Part shown: piece by piece, positions 16,901-25,757 of the stretch
Layout: each line of letters opens with the position of its first letter
Position numbering within the stretch: the first letter of the stretch is position 1
DNA from: Alphaproteobacteria bacterium bin52
GTDB lineage: Bacteria; Pseudomonadota; Alphaproteobacteria; Thalassobaculales; Thalassobaculaceae
Direction: 5' to 3'
Assembly (NCBI GenBank): GCA_002238645.1
Contig: MPMT01000046.1
Span: 1-38,005, forward strand
Length of the DNA: 38,005 nt
Translations under genes and position numbers: made by a program
The notes under the pieces: generated by a model
The model's database searches: none
Told to the model about the DNA's origin: nothing
What the model saw: the letters and a program-made list of their open reading frames with translations, nothing else

Positions 16901-17500
16901 ATGGCTTCGTTTCTTCGCAGGCCCCAGACCCAGGACAGCAGCGGGGGTGACGACAGGGACCGCACGGACGCCCTGTCGCAGCCACGCAATGCGGGACGCA
17001 CTCAGGAAGGACGGTCCTCCACTCCTCCGGTTCCGGGATTCATCGCGCCTGCGGAAGCGCGCGAAGGGGCAGGCCTGCGCCAGGGCGCGGGCGCGAACGA
17101 GACTGCGCGACGGGGATCCGACATCGCTCCGCGGCGCCCGCTGGAGCCCGTAGCCCGCGGGAATGTCCAGAGCCGGGCGCTGACGATCGGCAGCCAGATC
17201 ACCATGCAGGGTACCATTACCGACTGCGACGTGCTGGTCGTCGAGGGAACGGCCGAGGCCACGCTGGAGAACAGCAAGAGCCTCGAGGTGACCGAGAGCG
17301 GCGTGTTCCGGGGAACCATCACCATTGACGAGGCGACCATCGCCGGTGTGCTGGAGGGCGAGATCACGGTTCGCGAGAGGCTGAAGGTCCGGCCGACCGG
17401 ACGGATCAGGGGAACCGTGAAGTGCAGCAAGCTCGAGGTCGAGTTCGGCGGCGAGATTGAAGGCCAGATCCAGGTGTTGCGGGACGGCCAGGGGGGATAG
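16901..17500 (+). CDS. Bactofilin (polymer-forming cytoskeletal protein)
   Basis: Bactofilins assemble without nucleotide into membrane-associated filaments that position cell-envelope enzymes. The 199-residue protein has a low-complexity, charged N-terminus (about residues 1-85). A right-handed beta-helix domain follows, with repeating short strands: LTIGSQITMQGTITDCDVLV, EGTAEATLENSKSLEV, GVFRGTITIDEATIAGVLEG, ITVRERLKVRPTGRIRGTV and KLEVEFGGEIEGQIQVL. This is the DUF583/bactofilin pattern. The ATG at 16901 (MASFLRR) is preferred to a GTG 9 bp upstream because the AGAAGG motif is better spaced for it. A lipoprotein gene follows 31 bp downstream. Confidence 0.92.
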   Translation: MASFLRRPQTQDSSGGDDRDRTDALSQPRNAGRTQEGRSSTPPVPGFIAPAEAREGAGLRQGAGANETARRGSDIAPRRPLEPVARGNVQSRALTIGSQITMQGTITDCDVLVVEGTAEATLENSKSLEVTESGVFRGTITIDEATIAGVLEGEITVRERLKVRPTGRIRGTVKCSKLEVEFGGEIEGQIQVLRDGQGG

Positions 17501-17531
17501 GCGATCCGGCACGAACGGCGCCGCGGACGCG

Positions 17532-18056
17532 ATGGGCTCGGCGCCAACCAGACACCTGCTCCGGGCCGTGGCCATCGGGTTGCTGGTCGGCGGCCTCTCG
17601 GCATGCCGGTTTGATCCGGAACTTGGTTTCGTGACCGTCGCGGAGCCGGCGGTCGAGCAGCAGGCGGCGCTCAACGCGGGTCCGGACGAACTGGCACCGG
17701 TTCCCCCGGTAGCTGCGTCCTCTCCGGTTGCGACCGTGGCGCTCGGCCCCCGCTGGCCGCTGCAACGGACCGGGGAGGAAATCAGGCAGGTCCTCGGCAG
17801 TCCGCAGTTCGTGCGCGATGACGCCCTGGCGCAGCTGTGGCGATACCGCACTGAAGACTGCATCCTGAACCTGTTCCTGTTCCCGGTGGCGGAACAGGTT
17901 CGTGCGACCCATGCCATGTATCTGTGGCCATCGCTCGAACCGCTCCCGAACCGCGGCGCCAGGAACCGGTGCCTGTCGGATCTGGTGCGCCAGGCTACTG
18001 CCGGCGCCGGGATCCCGCCCGATCAGTCCACCGCCGGCGACTTATCGGTGAACTGA
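17532..18056 (+). CDS. Small putative lipoprotein
   Basis: The 174-residue product begins with a short basic stretch, then the hydrophobic AVAIGLLVGGLSAC, with a lipobox (LSAC, cysteine at residue 25) suggesting a lipid-anchored envelope protein. A proline/alanine-rich linker follows. The conserved-looking block EEIRQVLGSPQFVRDDALAQLWRY continues with a cysteine-containing ILNLFLF strand. Similar short blocks occur in small envelope proteins of the SmpA/OmlA type, but that relation is tentative. Its 3' end overlaps the convergent nth gene by 34 bp. Position after the bactofilin gene suggests co-transcription. Function unknown. Confidence 0.7.
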   Translation: MGSAPTRHLLRAVAIGLLVGGLSACRFDPELGFVTVAEPAVEQQAALNAGPDELAPVPPVAASSPVATVALGPRWPLQRTGEEIRQVLGSPQFVRDDALAQLWRYRTEDCILNLFLFPVAEQVRATHAMYLWPSLEPLPNRGARNRCLSDLVRQATAGAGIPPDQSTAGDLSVN

Positions 18057-18664
18057 CACAGGTCGTGCACGGGGCACGACGGGCACGAGGGCCTGCGGGC
18101 CTTGCACAGGTATCGCCCGTGCAGGATCAACCAGTGATGCGCATGGAGTTTCCATCGGTCCGGTACCCTGCGGTCCAGTCCGCGTTCCACCGCAAGCGGT
18201 GTGGTGCCGGCGGCAAGCCCGGTGCGGTTGGCGACCCGGAAGATGTGGGTATCCACGGCGATGACCGGCTCGCCGAAGGCGATGTTCATGACCACGTTCG
18301 CGGTCTTGCGCCCGACACCGGGGAGAGCCTCCAGCGCCGCGCGGTCATTGGGAACCCTGCCGGAATGGTGTTCGATCAGCACTTCGGACAGCGCGATCAC
18401 GTTGCGGGCCTTGGCGTTGAAGAGCCCGATGGTGCGGATGTGATCCTTCAGTTTCTCCTCGCCGAGCGCCACCATCTCCTCAGGTGTCGCGACCTCGCGG
18501 AACAGCGCCCGGGTGGCCCGGTTGACACCGACATCAGTGGCCTGGGCGGACAGCACCACCGCGACCAGCAGCGTGTAGGTGTTGACCGAGTCGAGTTCGC
18601 CACGGGGCTCGGGCCTCTGTTCGGCCAGCCGTGCAAAGAAGCTGTCGATTTCAGCGGGTTTCAT
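18023..18664 (-). CDS. nth: Endonuclease III (DNA glycosylase/AP lyase)
   Basis: Nth removes oxidised pyrimidines and nicks the abasic site in base-excision repair. The 213-residue protein has the helix-hairpin-helix LPGVGRKTANVVMNIAFG with catalytic lysine K120 and the AVDTHIFRV block with aspartate D138, at the same residue numbers as in E. coli Nth. A C-terminal 4Fe-4S loop has C187, C194, C197 and C203 (spacing 6-2-5). The start MKPAEIDSFF at 18664 matches the family; a 15-codon upstream extension does not. It is divergent from the DUF2244 gene (59 bp between starts) and overlaps the convergent lipoprotein gene by 34 bp. Confidence 0.96.
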   Translation of the reverse strand: MKPAEIDSFFARLAEQRPEPRGELDSVNTYTLLVAVVLSAQATDVGVNRATRALFREVATPEEMVALGEEKLKDHIRTIGLFNAKARNVIALSEVLIEHHSGRVPNDRAALEALPGVGRKTANVVMNIAFGEPVIAVDTHIFRVANRTGLAAGTTPLAVERGLDRRVPDRWKLHAHHWLILHGRYLCKARRPSCPSCPVHDLCQFTDKSPAVD

Positions 18665-18723
18665 CGCTCGCGTCCTGCGCCGGCGGCCTTTACCGCTTCG
18701 CGGGGCCATACTATCGTTCCCCG

Positions 18724-19230
18724 ATGAACGGGCAGTCCGACAGCGAGGCGGCGCACGAACCGGTGCTGTTCGACCGGGTGCTGCTGCCGCACCGCAGCCT
18801 GTCGCGGGCCGGCATGGCGGTCCTGATCGTGGTCCTGGTCGGGGCCAGCGCGGCCATCGGGACCGGGTTTGCGCTGATGGGCGCGTGGCCGGTGATCGGG
18901 TTCTGCGGTCTCGACATTCTCGTTATCTGCCTTGCTCTCAGATTGAGCGTGCTCTCGGCACGGCGGTCGGAACATGTCAGGCTGACGCGACGGTCGCTCG
19001 AGATCCGTGCAAGCGACGGGCGCGGTCCCGCCCGGCACACCGTCATGCACCCGTACTGGACCAGGGTCGAGTTCATCGCCCGGCGTCGTGCCCGGCTGTT
19101 GCTGCGCTCGCACGGACGCTCGCTCGAACTCGGAAGTTTCCTTGCCTCCGCCGACAAGCAGGAGGTCGCCCGCTCGCTCGCCGGGGCGCTGCGCCAGGTT
19201 CGCGTGGTTCCATCCGCTACCGCCCGCTGA
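18724..19230 (+). CDS. DUF2244 integral membrane protein
   Basis: The 168-residue protein has two adjacent membrane segments (about residues 28-50 and 55-75: MAVLIVVLVGASAAIGTGF and WPVIGFCGLDILVICLALRL). A cytoplasmic domain follows with RRSEHVRLTRRSLEIR and a C-terminal LLLRSHGRSLELGSFLA. This is the DUF2244 layout, and alphaproteobacteria often carry it next to nth, as here. Function unknown. The ATG at 18724 is preferred to an in-frame start 93 bp upstream, because that extension overlaps nth and lacks similarity. The 3' end overlaps the convergent dapB by 14 bp. Confidence 0.82.
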   Translation: MNGQSDSEAAHEPVLFDRVLLPHRSLSRAGMAVLIVVLVGASAAIGTGFALMGAWPVIGFCGLDILVICLALRLSVLSARRSEHVRLTRRSLEIRASDGRGPARHTVMHPYWTRVEFIARRRARLLLRSHGRSLELGSFLASADKQEVARSLAGALRQVRVVPSATAR

Positions 19231-20032
19231 GGCCGAGCACGTCGATCATGCTGTAACGCCCGGCGGGTCGACCGAACGCCCACCGGGCCGCAGTGACGGC
19301 ACCGGCGGCGTAGATGTGCCGGCCCGCCGCCCTGTGTGCGATTTCCACCCGTTCGCCAGCGCCGGCGAAGATGACGGTGTGCTCTCCGACCACGTCGCCG
19401 CCGCGGAGTGCCGCAAATCCGATATCACCACGACGGCGAGGGTCGGTGCGGCCCTCGCGGGAGAGGACGGCGGCGCTCTCGAACCCGATCCCGCGTCCCC
19501 GGGCCGCGGCCTGGCCAAGTCCGAGCGCGGTGCCCGACGGGGCGTCGACCTTGCGGTTATGGTGCATTTCGACGATCTCGATGTCGAAACTGTCATCAAG
19601 CGCGCCGGCGACCTGCTCGGCGAGCACGAACAACAGGTTGACGCCGAGGCTCATGTTGGGGGCGAAGACCACCGGCGCGTGCCCGGCGGCGGCATCGAGC
19701 GCGGCTTCCTGCCCGGACTCCAGCCCGGTCGTCCCCACGATCCACGCGGTTCCAGTTGCCGAGGCGGCCTCCGCGTGACCGGCAACCGCCTCGGGAAGCG
19801 TGAAATCGATCACGGCGTCGCATGCGGCAAAGAGCTCATGCGGATCGGTTACGGCCGACTGGCCGAGGGATTCTGCCTGGCACAGCGTGCCGATGTCCCG
19901 GCCTGCCGCATCGGACCCGGCGCGCACGGTACCGCCGGCAAGCCGCGTGCCAGGGGTTTCGAGGATCTGGCGCACCAGCATCCTGCCCATGTGGCCGGTG
20001 ACTCCGGTCACACCGATCGCGATTTCCGTCAT
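19217..20032 (-). CDS. dapB: 4-hydroxy-tetrahydrodipicolinate reductase
   Basis: DapB reduces 4-hydroxy-tetrahydrodipicolinate in the lysine and diaminopimelate pathway. The 271-residue protein has the dinucleotide motif GVTGVTGHMGRM (7-18), the IDFTLPEAV segment (75-83), VGTTGL (99-104), FAPNMSLGVN (123-132), and the active-site stretch EMHHNRKVDAPSGTAL with H157, H158 and K161. These match the catalytic histidine and lysine spacing of E. coli DapB. The start MTEIAIGVTG at 20032 is standard for the family, and an open 67-codon upstream extension is not. It is divergent from ihfB and convergent with the DUF2244 gene. Confidence 0.96.
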   Translation of the reverse strand: MTEIAIGVTGVTGHMGRMLVRQILETPGTRLAGGTVRAGSDAAGRDIGTLCQAESLGQSAVTDPHELFAACDAVIDFTLPEAVAGHAEAASATGTAWIVGTTGLESGQEAALDAAAGHAPVVFAPNMSLGVNLLFVLAEQVAGALDDSFDIEIVEMHHNRKVDAPSGTALGLGQAAARGRGIGFESAAVLSREGRTDPRRRGDIGFAALRGGDVVGEHTVIFAGAGERVEIAHRAAGRHIYAAGAVTAARWAFGRPAGRYSMIDVLGLSGR

Positions 20033-20141
20033 CGTCTGTCTCCGTCCTTCGGGTCGCCGGACAAGGGTAGCCGGTCGCGCCTGCCGGCAGAAGACCGGAG
20101 GCCGGATCCGGGGCCCGTCACATTTCTGCAACGACCCATTC

Positions 20142-20170
20142 TTGACCGGCCAGCCGGGTGCTGACATGAT
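20142..20170 (+). promoter_or_regulatory. Probable ihfB promoter
   Basis: TTGACC (20142-20147) and CATGAT (20165-20170) are separated by 17 bp in the divergent dapB-ihfB intergenic region, about 57 bp upstream of the ihfB ATG. Five of six and four of six consensus positions match. No terminator or operator was recognised here. Confidence 0.45.
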
Positions 20171-20226
20171 TCCCGGATTCTGGAGATGGCCGCTGCCGGC
20201 CGTGTTTGCGTGTACAGGGTCCCGGA

Positions 20227-20532
20227 ATGACAAAATCGGAACTGATTGCCAGGCTGGTCGAACGCTGGGCAGCGGAGAACCCGGGCCTCGAGCGTGAATT
20301 GCGCTACAACGAGATGGAACTGGCGGTCACGACCGTCTTCGAGGAAATCGCGCGGGCGCTGGAACAGGGTCGGCGCGTGGAGTTGCGCGGGTTCGGCGCG
20401 ATGGCCGTGAAGCATCGCACGGCGCGGACCGGACGCAATCCGCGTACCGGCGAGCCGGTCTCGGTCGAAGCGAAGGCGGTTCCGTTCTTCAAGACCAGCA
20501 AGCTGCTGCACACCCGTCTGAACGGAGGCTGA
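20227..20532 (+). CDS. ihfB: Integration host factor beta subunit
   Basis: IHF is a DNA-bending heterodimer. The 101-residue protein has the HU/IHF fold: an [15 protein letters not shown] helix, [20 protein letters not shown], and the DNA-inserting arm with [10 protein letters not shown], including the conserved N-P tip. It ends [15 protein letters not shown]. The early SELIARL and the RGFGAM variants point to the beta subunit rather than alpha or HU. In E. coli, IHF bends the CRISPR leader for spacer integration, so the gene may serve the I-E system nearby, although its placement is probably chance. Its 3' end faces the PanB-like gene with a 6-bp gap. Confidence 0.93.
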   Translation: MTKSELIARLVERWAAENPGLERELRYNEMELAVTTVFEEIARALEQGRRVELRGFGAMAVKHRTARTGRNPRTGEPVSVEAKAVPFFKTSKLLHTRLNGG

Positions 20533-20538
20533 CGCCCG

Positions 20539-21438
20539 TCAGTCCTCGTCGAGCGCGCCGAGAAAATCCTCGATCAGTCCCGGCGGGGCCTTGATCACGT
20601 GCTCAGGTGCCGGGAAGGCGCCGGTCTGCACGTCCTCAATGAACTCGCGGAACCCTGCCACCCGCTCCTCCTGCATCCGCTGCTTCATCGCGTACATGTC
20701 ACGGTACTGCTTCGAGTGGCGCGGGTAGGGAGCCCCGGTATTGCCGAGGATGTCGTCGGCGAACAGGAACTGGATGTCACCGCCACTGCCGCCGCCGATC
20801 GACGATGTCAGCAGTGACGTGCGCCTGGTGATCTCGGCGAGAAGCGACTCGGGGATCACCTCCACCTCGACCGCGTAGGCGCCGGCCTCTTCGAGCCTGC
20901 GAATTTCCTGCCAGACCCACAACGCCTCGTCGAGGGTCTTGCCGACAGCGCGCAGGCCGCCGGTCCAGGTGCTGCGACGCGGGACCAGCCCGGCGTGGCC
21001 CTGTATCGGAATACCGGCTTCGGTTGCGGCGGCAACGAACCGGGGGCTCCACTGGCACATGATGGCGTCGGCGCCAATGCTCATGGCCTGGTAGCCGAGG
21101 CGAACCGCCTCGGTCTCGCTGGCCGCGGCGACAAGTGGCACCGAGAACGCCATGAAGGTGTGGGGCGCGGCGCGGCGGATCTCGGCAGCAAGATCCGGGC
21201 GGCCCGGATCGAACCTCACCTTCATCGTATCGATCCCGGCCTCCTCGGCCGCGGCGGCTTCCTCGGGCGAGAACGGCAGCGTCTCCACCAGCACCTTCCT
21301 GCCCTTGCAGTCGCGCAGACCCTTCACGGTGTAGTTGCGGGTGCCGTAGGCCCCGCCGAGGGTCATGATCCGGGTCAGGCCGCGTCGGGCGGCGTCCCGT
21401 GGCGGTATCCCGCCGTCTCCGGTCGCATGACTGGCCAT
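20539..21438 (-). CDS. PanB-like protein (ketopantoate hydroxymethyltransferase family)
   Basis: The 299-residue protein resembles the PEP-mutase/isocitrate-lyase barrel of PanB in its C-terminal two thirds. GIPIQGHAGLVPRRSTWTGG parallels the GHVGLTPQ motif, VGKTLDEALWVWQEIRRLEEAGAYAVEVEVIPE parallels the PanB helix ending in E-C/V-P, and a GGGSGGDIQFLFADDILG stretch replaces IGAGxxxDGQVLVxHDMLG. The N-terminal part departs from PanB: it has GGAYGTRNYTVKGLRD and DTMKVRFDPG and lacks the usual VGDSLG metal-site motif. It is therefore more likely a paralogous enzyme than the pantothenate-pathway one. The start has AGGGAGGA upstream. It is divergent from the hydroxylase gene at 21590. Confidence 0.68.
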   Translation of the reverse strand: MASHATGDGGIPPRDAARRGLTRIMTLGGAYGTRNYTVKGLRDCKGRKVLVETLPFSPEEAAAAEEAGIDTMKVRFDPGRPDLAAEIRRAAPHTFMAFSVPLVAAASETEAVRLGYQAMSIGADAIMCQWSPRFVAAATEAGIPIQGHAGLVPRRSTWTGGLRAVGKTLDEALWVWQEIRRLEEAGAYAVEVEVIPESLLAEITRRTSLLTSSIGGGSGGDIQFLFADDILGNTGAPYPRHSKQYRDMYAMKQRMQEERVAGFREFIEDVQTGAFPAPEHVIKAPPGLIEDFLGALDED

Positions 21439-21589
21439 GATCGGGGTCCTCCCTCGCCGGTGTGTCGCCTGCCGGTGATCCTACGTCTCCCGGCGTGATG
21501 CGCAACCGGGGGCGATCCGCCAAAGGGACCTTGTGCGGTGCCGGCCGTCCGGTAGAATGGGCGCACCGGAACGGGCAGGGGGCGGACAG

Positions 21590-22600
21590 ATGGCTCAGGT
21601 GACGGCAGATTCCGACATCAGGGAACTGGAAGAAGACTGGGCCCCGGACGTACCGATCTCCCCGCCGCCGCTGTTCGTGTGGCCGCCGCAGCCTGTTGCC
21701 CTGGTACGCTACCTGTTCGGCTATCCGGGCTACTTCCTGCCGCGCAACCTGCTCTACATGGCGCTCGCCATCGTCACCTGGCTCTACCTGACGCCGGAGA
21801 TGGCAACCATGAAGACCTTCCAGGTCGACTGGATCGCCTGGATCTATGCCCGCAATCTCGGGATGCTGTTCATTGTCTTCGGTGGCTGGCACTTCAGGTT
21901 CTACATCCTGCGATCCCAGGGCACCGCCTACAAGCACAGCCGGCACTGGCCGGAACGCAAGCATCGCCGGTTCCTGTTCGGCGACCAGGTCTGGGACAAC
22001 GTGTTCTGGAGCGCGGTCAGCGGCTGCGGCATCTGGACAGCATACGAGGTGGTCACGCTGTGGGCGTTTGCCAACGAGCTCATTCCGTGGATGACGATCG
22101 AGACCAACCCGGTGTGGTTCGTCGTACTGTTCCTGGTCATCCCGCTGATCCGTGATGCCCATTTCTACCTGGTGCACCGCCTGCTGCACGTCCGCTTCCT
22201 GTACCGGACCGTGCACTACCTCCATCACAAGAACGTGAACATCGGACCATGGTCGGGGCTGGCCATGCACCCGGTCGAGCACCTGCTGTATTTCAGCGGC
22301 ATCCTGTTGCACTGGGTGGTGCTCTCGCACCCGCTGCACGCCATCCTGCACGTCCAGGCTACCGGCCTGACGCCGGCGCTCGGCCACTGCGGGTTCGACA
22401 AGTTCCTGCTCGGCGGCCGCTACAGGCTCACCCTTGGCCAGAGGTACTTCCATTTCCTTCACCACAAGTACTTCGAGTGCAATTACGGGGGTGACGGGTC
22501 GGTGCCGCTGGACAAGTGGTTCGGCTCGTGGCACGACGGCACGCCGCAATCGCACGAACTGATGAAGCAGCGCCGCCGCGCCGCCCACGGCCGCGGCTGA
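21590..22600 (+). CDS. Fatty-acid hydroxylase / sterol desaturase family membrane protein
   Basis: This 336-residue integral membrane di-iron enzyme belongs to the superfamily that hydroxylates or desaturates lipids. Hydrophobic segments are seen early (NLLYMALAIVTWLYL), around NLGMLFIVFGGWHFRFYIL, and at VWFVVLFLVIPLI. The histidine clusters are HRLLH (196-200), HYLHH (209-213) and HFLHH (288-292), and they would hold two irons. The ATG at 21590 follows a purine-rich GGCAGGGGGCGGA. The substrate is unknown; bacterial members act on sterols, carotenoids, sphingolipids or ether lipids. A quinone oxidoreductase gene follows in the same direction. Confidence 0.85.
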   Translation: MAQVTADSDIRELEEDWAPDVPISPPPLFVWPPQPVALVRYLFGYPGYFLPRNLLYMALAIVTWLYLTPEMATMKTFQVDWIAWIYARNLGMLFIVFGGWHFRFYILRSQGTAYKHSRHWPERKHRRFLFGDQVWDNVFWSAVSGCGIWTAYEVVTLWAFANELIPWMTIETNPVWFVVLFLVIPLIRDAHFYLVHRLLHVRFLYRTVHYLHHKNVNIGPWSGLAMHPVEHLLYFSGILLHWVVLSHPLHAILHVQATGLTPALGHCGFDKFLLGGRYRLTLGQRYFHFLHHKYFECNYGGDGSVPLDKWFGSWHDGTPQSHELMKQRRRAAHGRG

Positions 22601-22624
22601 TCCGAACCTGCCGGAGCGAGGAGG

Positions 22625-22643
22625 TGGGCGCTCAGCGCGCCCA
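22625..22643 (+). promoter_or_regulatory. Hairpin before the quinone oxidoreductase gene
   Basis: TGGGCGC (22625-22631) pairs perfectly with GCGCCCA (22637-22643) around a TCAGC loop, just upstream of the AGGGAGAG ribosome-binding site of the next gene. Only a short TTTT follows, so it could be a weak attenuator or terminator of the upstream gene. Confidence 0.3.
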
Positions 22644-22658
22644 GGGAGAGCTTTTGCC

Positions 22659-23657
22659 ATGAGCGACCTTCCGGAAACCATGACGGCTGTCGAAATCGCT
22701 GCCTTCGGTCCGCCGGAAGGGCTGCAGCCGTGCACCCGCCCGACACCGCAACCGGGTGCGGGCGAGGTGCTGATCGAGGTGGCGAGTGCAGGCGTGAACC
22801 GTCCCGACGTGATGCAGCGTGAAGGCGGATACCCGCCGCCGCCCGGAGCGTCGGACATTCCGGGTCTCGAGGTTGCGGGTACCGTCGTGGGCGCGGGGCA
22901 GGATGCCGGGAACTGGCGGGTCGGCGAGAAGGTGTGTGCGCTGGTCGCCGGCGGCGGCTATGCGCGCTACTGCACGGCCCCGGCGCCCCAGTGCCTGCCA
23001 CTGCCTGCCGGGTACTCCATGGAACAGGCGGCGAGCGTGGTCGAGACGGCGTATACCGTCTGGGCCAACGTGTTCATGCGCGGGCATCTTGCCGCCGGCG
23101 AGACCTTCCTGGTGCACGGCGGGAGCAGCGGCATCGGAACCATGGCGATCCAACTCGCCCGGGCCCGGGGTGCGCGGGTGTTCGCGACCGCAGGCTCGGC
23201 CGAGAAGTGCCGGGTCTGCACCGAGCTCGGCGCCGAGCGGGCCATCAACTACCGCGAAGAGGACTTCGTCGCGGTGATGAAGGAACACGGCCGTGCCGAC
23301 GTGATCCTCGACATGGTTGGCGGGCCGTACATCCAGCGCAATCTCGACAGCCTGAAGATCGAGGGCCGGTTGTGCCAGATTGCCTTCCTGCAACCTCCGG
23401 TGGTGGAGAGGTTCAACTTCCTGAAAATGCTGACACTGCGGCTCACGCTGACCGGCTCGACCCTGCGGCCGCGCAGTATCGAGGAGAAGGGACGGATCGC
23501 CGACGCGCTGCGAACCGAGGTCTGGCCGCTGCTCGAGAGCGGCGCGGTGAAACCGGTGATCGACCGCACCTTTCCGCTGGCACAGGCAGCTGACGCGCAC
23601 CGGCTGATGGAATCGAGCCGTCACATCGGCAAGATCATGCTCGACTGTACGCCGTAG
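22659..23657 (+). CDS. NAD(P)H quinone oxidoreductase, PIG3 type (zinc-free MDR family)
   Basis: The 332-residue medium-chain reductase begins MTAVEIAAFGPPEGLQPCTR and has VASAGVNRPDVMQREGGYPP, IPGLEVAGTV and the nucleotide-binding VHGGSSGIGTMAIQLARARG. It lacks the catalytic and structural zinc cysteines of alcohol dehydrogenases. The R-P-D-x-x-Q-R-x-G-x-Y-P-P stretch is typical of the PIG3 quinone oxidoreductase subgroup, which reduces quinones with NADPH. The ATG at 22659 lies behind AGGGAGAG. Its end faces the convergent hyuA gene with a 9-bp gap. Its physiological electron acceptor is not evident. Confidence 0.9.
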   Translation: MSDLPETMTAVEIAAFGPPEGLQPCTRPTPQPGAGEVLIEVASAGVNRPDVMQREGGYPPPPGASDIPGLEVAGTVVGAGQDAGNWRVGEKVCALVAGGGYARYCTAPAPQCLPLPAGYSMEQAASVVETAYTVWANVFMRGHLAAGETFLVHGGSSGIGTMAIQLARARGARVFATAGSAEKCRVCTELGAERAINYREEDFVAVMKEHGRADVILDMVGGPYIQRNLDSLKIEGRLCQIAFLQPPVVERFNFLKMLTLRLTLTGSTLRPRSIEEKGRIADALRTEVWPLLESGAVKPVIDRTFPLAQAADAHRLMESSRHIGKIMLDCTP

Positions 23658-23666
23658 CGGACCGGT

Positions 23667-25757
23667 TCACTTTCCGATAGTGATGTCGAGCCAGAGCGCC
23701 CCGCTCGGGACCGCGCTGTCACCGGCACGCAGCACCACGGTGGTGGTGGCGGATTCGATGATCGCCGGACCCGTGATCACCTGGCCGGGACAGAGGGTCT
23801 CGAGGTCGAGGACTGGGACGTCCTGCCAGCCGCCGAGATAAGCGCGCCGCGTGGTCCGGGGCTCGGCGGGCTCGCGGTCGCGGACCTCCGGTTCCTGCGG
23901 CAGCATCGGGAGCCGGCCGATTGCCGCCAGCCGGGCGTTGACCAGCACCGACTCCTGGTCGGGCAGGCTGTAGGTGAACAGGTCCTCGTGACGTCGGTGA
24001 AAGCGCCGCGTAATGTCCTCGATCAGCCCCGCGGCCGCGAAGTCCACCCCGTCGAGCGGGACATCGATCTCGAAGATCTGCTCGCCGTAGCGCATGTCCG
24101 CCGACCGGCGGACCGCGACCTCGCCGTCGAACACCCGCGCGAGCCGGGAGCGGCCTTCCCGCTCCATACCGGCGTACAGATCGCGGATGGCGTCGGCCTC
24201 CAGCATGCGGGTGTCGCCTACATGGGTGCGGCTGATCTCGAATCGCAGGTCGGTGGCCAGCATTCCCCACGCCGAGAGGACGGCGGCCGCCCGCGGAACC
24301 ACCACGCGGGGCACGTCGATCTGGCGGGCGATGTCGGTGATGTGAATGCCGGCGGCACCGCCGAAGGACAACAGGGCAAAGCGGCGCGGGTCAACGCCGC
24401 GTCGCACCGAAACCAGGCGGATGCCTTCCGCCATCTGGGTGTTGATCACCCGGTGAACGCCTTCCGCGGCTTCGGCCCGGGACACCGCGAGCCGGTGCGC
24501 GAGCCGGTCGAGCACGGTTTCGGCGGCCTCCCGGTCGAGCCGGGCACGCCCGCCCAGGAAGTTGGCCGGATCGAGGAACCCGAGCACCACGCTGGCATCG
24601 GTCACGGTGACTTCGGTTCCGCCCTGACCGTAGCAGGCAGGCCCGGGCATGGCGCCGGCGCTTTCCGGGCCGACGCTCAGGATGCCGCCGCTGTCGACCC
24701 TGGCGATCGACCCGCCGCCAGAGGCGATGCTCACGATATCGAGCGACTGCAGCGCGATCCTGAACCCGGCTATGCCGCGGGTTGCGGACAGTGCGGGTTC
24801 GCCGTTGACGATCATGGAGATGTCGGTACTGGTTCCTCCCATGTCGAAGGGGATGAGGTTGCCGGCGCCGATCAGCGCCGCGCCGTGACGGCTGCCCGCT
24901 ACTCCGCCGGCGGGACCCGACAGGACCGAAGCGGCCGCAAGACGGATCGTCTCCTCGATCGGGGCGACCCCGCCGTGGGAGAGGATGACCAGGACCGGTC
25001 CGTGGTAGCCGGACCGCGTCAGCCGGGTTCCGAGCCGAGCGAGGTAGCTTTCGACAATCGGGCGCACGTAGGCGTTGACCACCGTGGTGGAGACCCGTTC
25101 GTACTCCTTGATCTCCGGGAACACGTCGCTGGACAGCGAGACCGGCACGTCGGGCATGGCGGCCTCGATCGCCTCGCGGGTCTGCTGCTCGTGAACGGCA
25201 TTGCGGTAGGAATGCAGGTAGCACACCGCGACCGATGTCACGCCTCCGTCCTTCAGCGTCTCCAGCGCTGCGGCCAGTGACGCGGGATCAAGGGGGGTGC
25301 GCACGGTGCCGTCAGGACGCAGCCGCTCGGTCACGCCGATCCGCAGGTGACGGGGGACCAGCGGATCCGGCGCGGCAAGGCGCAGGTTGTAGCGCTCGTC
25401 CTTCAGTCCCTCGCGCATCTCGAGCACGTCGCGATGTCCGGCCGTGGTCAGCAGCCCGACACGCGCTCCGGTACGTTCGAGCAGCGCGTTGGTGGCGACG
25501 GTGGTGCCGTGCACGATCCGCCCGGTCCGGGCGAGCAGCGCGGCCGTGGTGGTGTCGAGTTCCGTGGCAAGCCGGTCAATGGCGTCGATGACGCCGATCG
25601 ACGGGTCCTCGGGCGTACTCGGCGCCTTGGTGAAGGTCAGCGTTCCGTCATCGGCAACCGCAACGACGTCTGTAAAGGTGCCGCCAACGTCGACGCCGAT
25701 GCGCCATCCGCCATCGGGGATCGGTTCGATGTTCGTGTGTTCGGTAGAGTGCGCCAT
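23667..25757 (-). CDS. Hydantoinase/oxoprolinase family protein, HyuA-type subunit
   Basis: The 696-residue protein has the HyuA layout: an N-terminal [18 protein letters not shown]-binding segment (20-34), [49 protein letters not shown], and a second ASKHA domain with [35 protein letters not shown] and GPACYGQGG follow. Members hydrolyse cyclic amides (hydantoins, 5-oxoproline, N-methylhydantoin) or carboxylate acetone with ATP, usually with a HyuB partner. No hyuB lies beside it; the only HyuB-type gene in the window is 7 kb away in the box operon. The start at 25757 is taken because the ATP motif follows 18 residues later; an upstream in-frame start at 25811 is possible. Confidence 0.9.
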   Translation of the reverse strand: MAHSTEHTNIEPIPDGGWRIGVDVGGTFTDVVAVADDGTLTFTKAPSTPEDPSIGVIDAIDRLATELDTTTAALLARTGRIVHGTTVATNALLERTGARVGLLTTAGHRDVLEMREGLKDERYNLRLAAPDPLVPRHLRIGVTERLRPDGTVRTPLDPASLAAALETLKDGGVTSVAVCYLHSYRNAVHEQQTREAIEAAMPDVPVSLSSDVFPEIKEYERVSTTVVNAYVRPIVESYLARLGTRLTRSGYHGPVLVILSHGGVAPIEETIRLAAASVLSGPAGGVAGSRHGAALIGAGNLIPFDMGGTSTDISMIVNGEPALSATRGIAGFRIALQSLDIVSIASGGGSIARVDSGGILSVGPESAGAMPGPACYGQGGTEVTVTDASVVLGFLDPANFLGGRARLDREAAETVLDRLAHRLAVSRAEAAEGVHRVINTQMAEGIRLVSVRRGVDPRRFALLSFGGAAGIHITDIARQIDVPRVVVPRAAAVLSAWGMLATDLRFEISRTHVGDTRMLEADAIRDLYAGMEREGRSRLARVFDGEVAVRRSADMRYGEQIFEIDVPLDGVDFAAAGLIEDITRRFHRRHEDLFTYSLPDQESVLVNARLAAIGRLPMLPQEPEVRDREPAEPRTTRRAYLGGWQDVPVLDLETLCPGQVITGPAIIESATTTVVLRAGDSAVPSGALWLDITIGK

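Noticed and set aside
20777..22858. 693-codon minus-strand frame
   Set aside because: It crosses the PanB-like gene out of frame and is antisense to the hydroxylase and the start of the quinone oxidoreductase. No motif is seen, so it is a GC-bias artefact.
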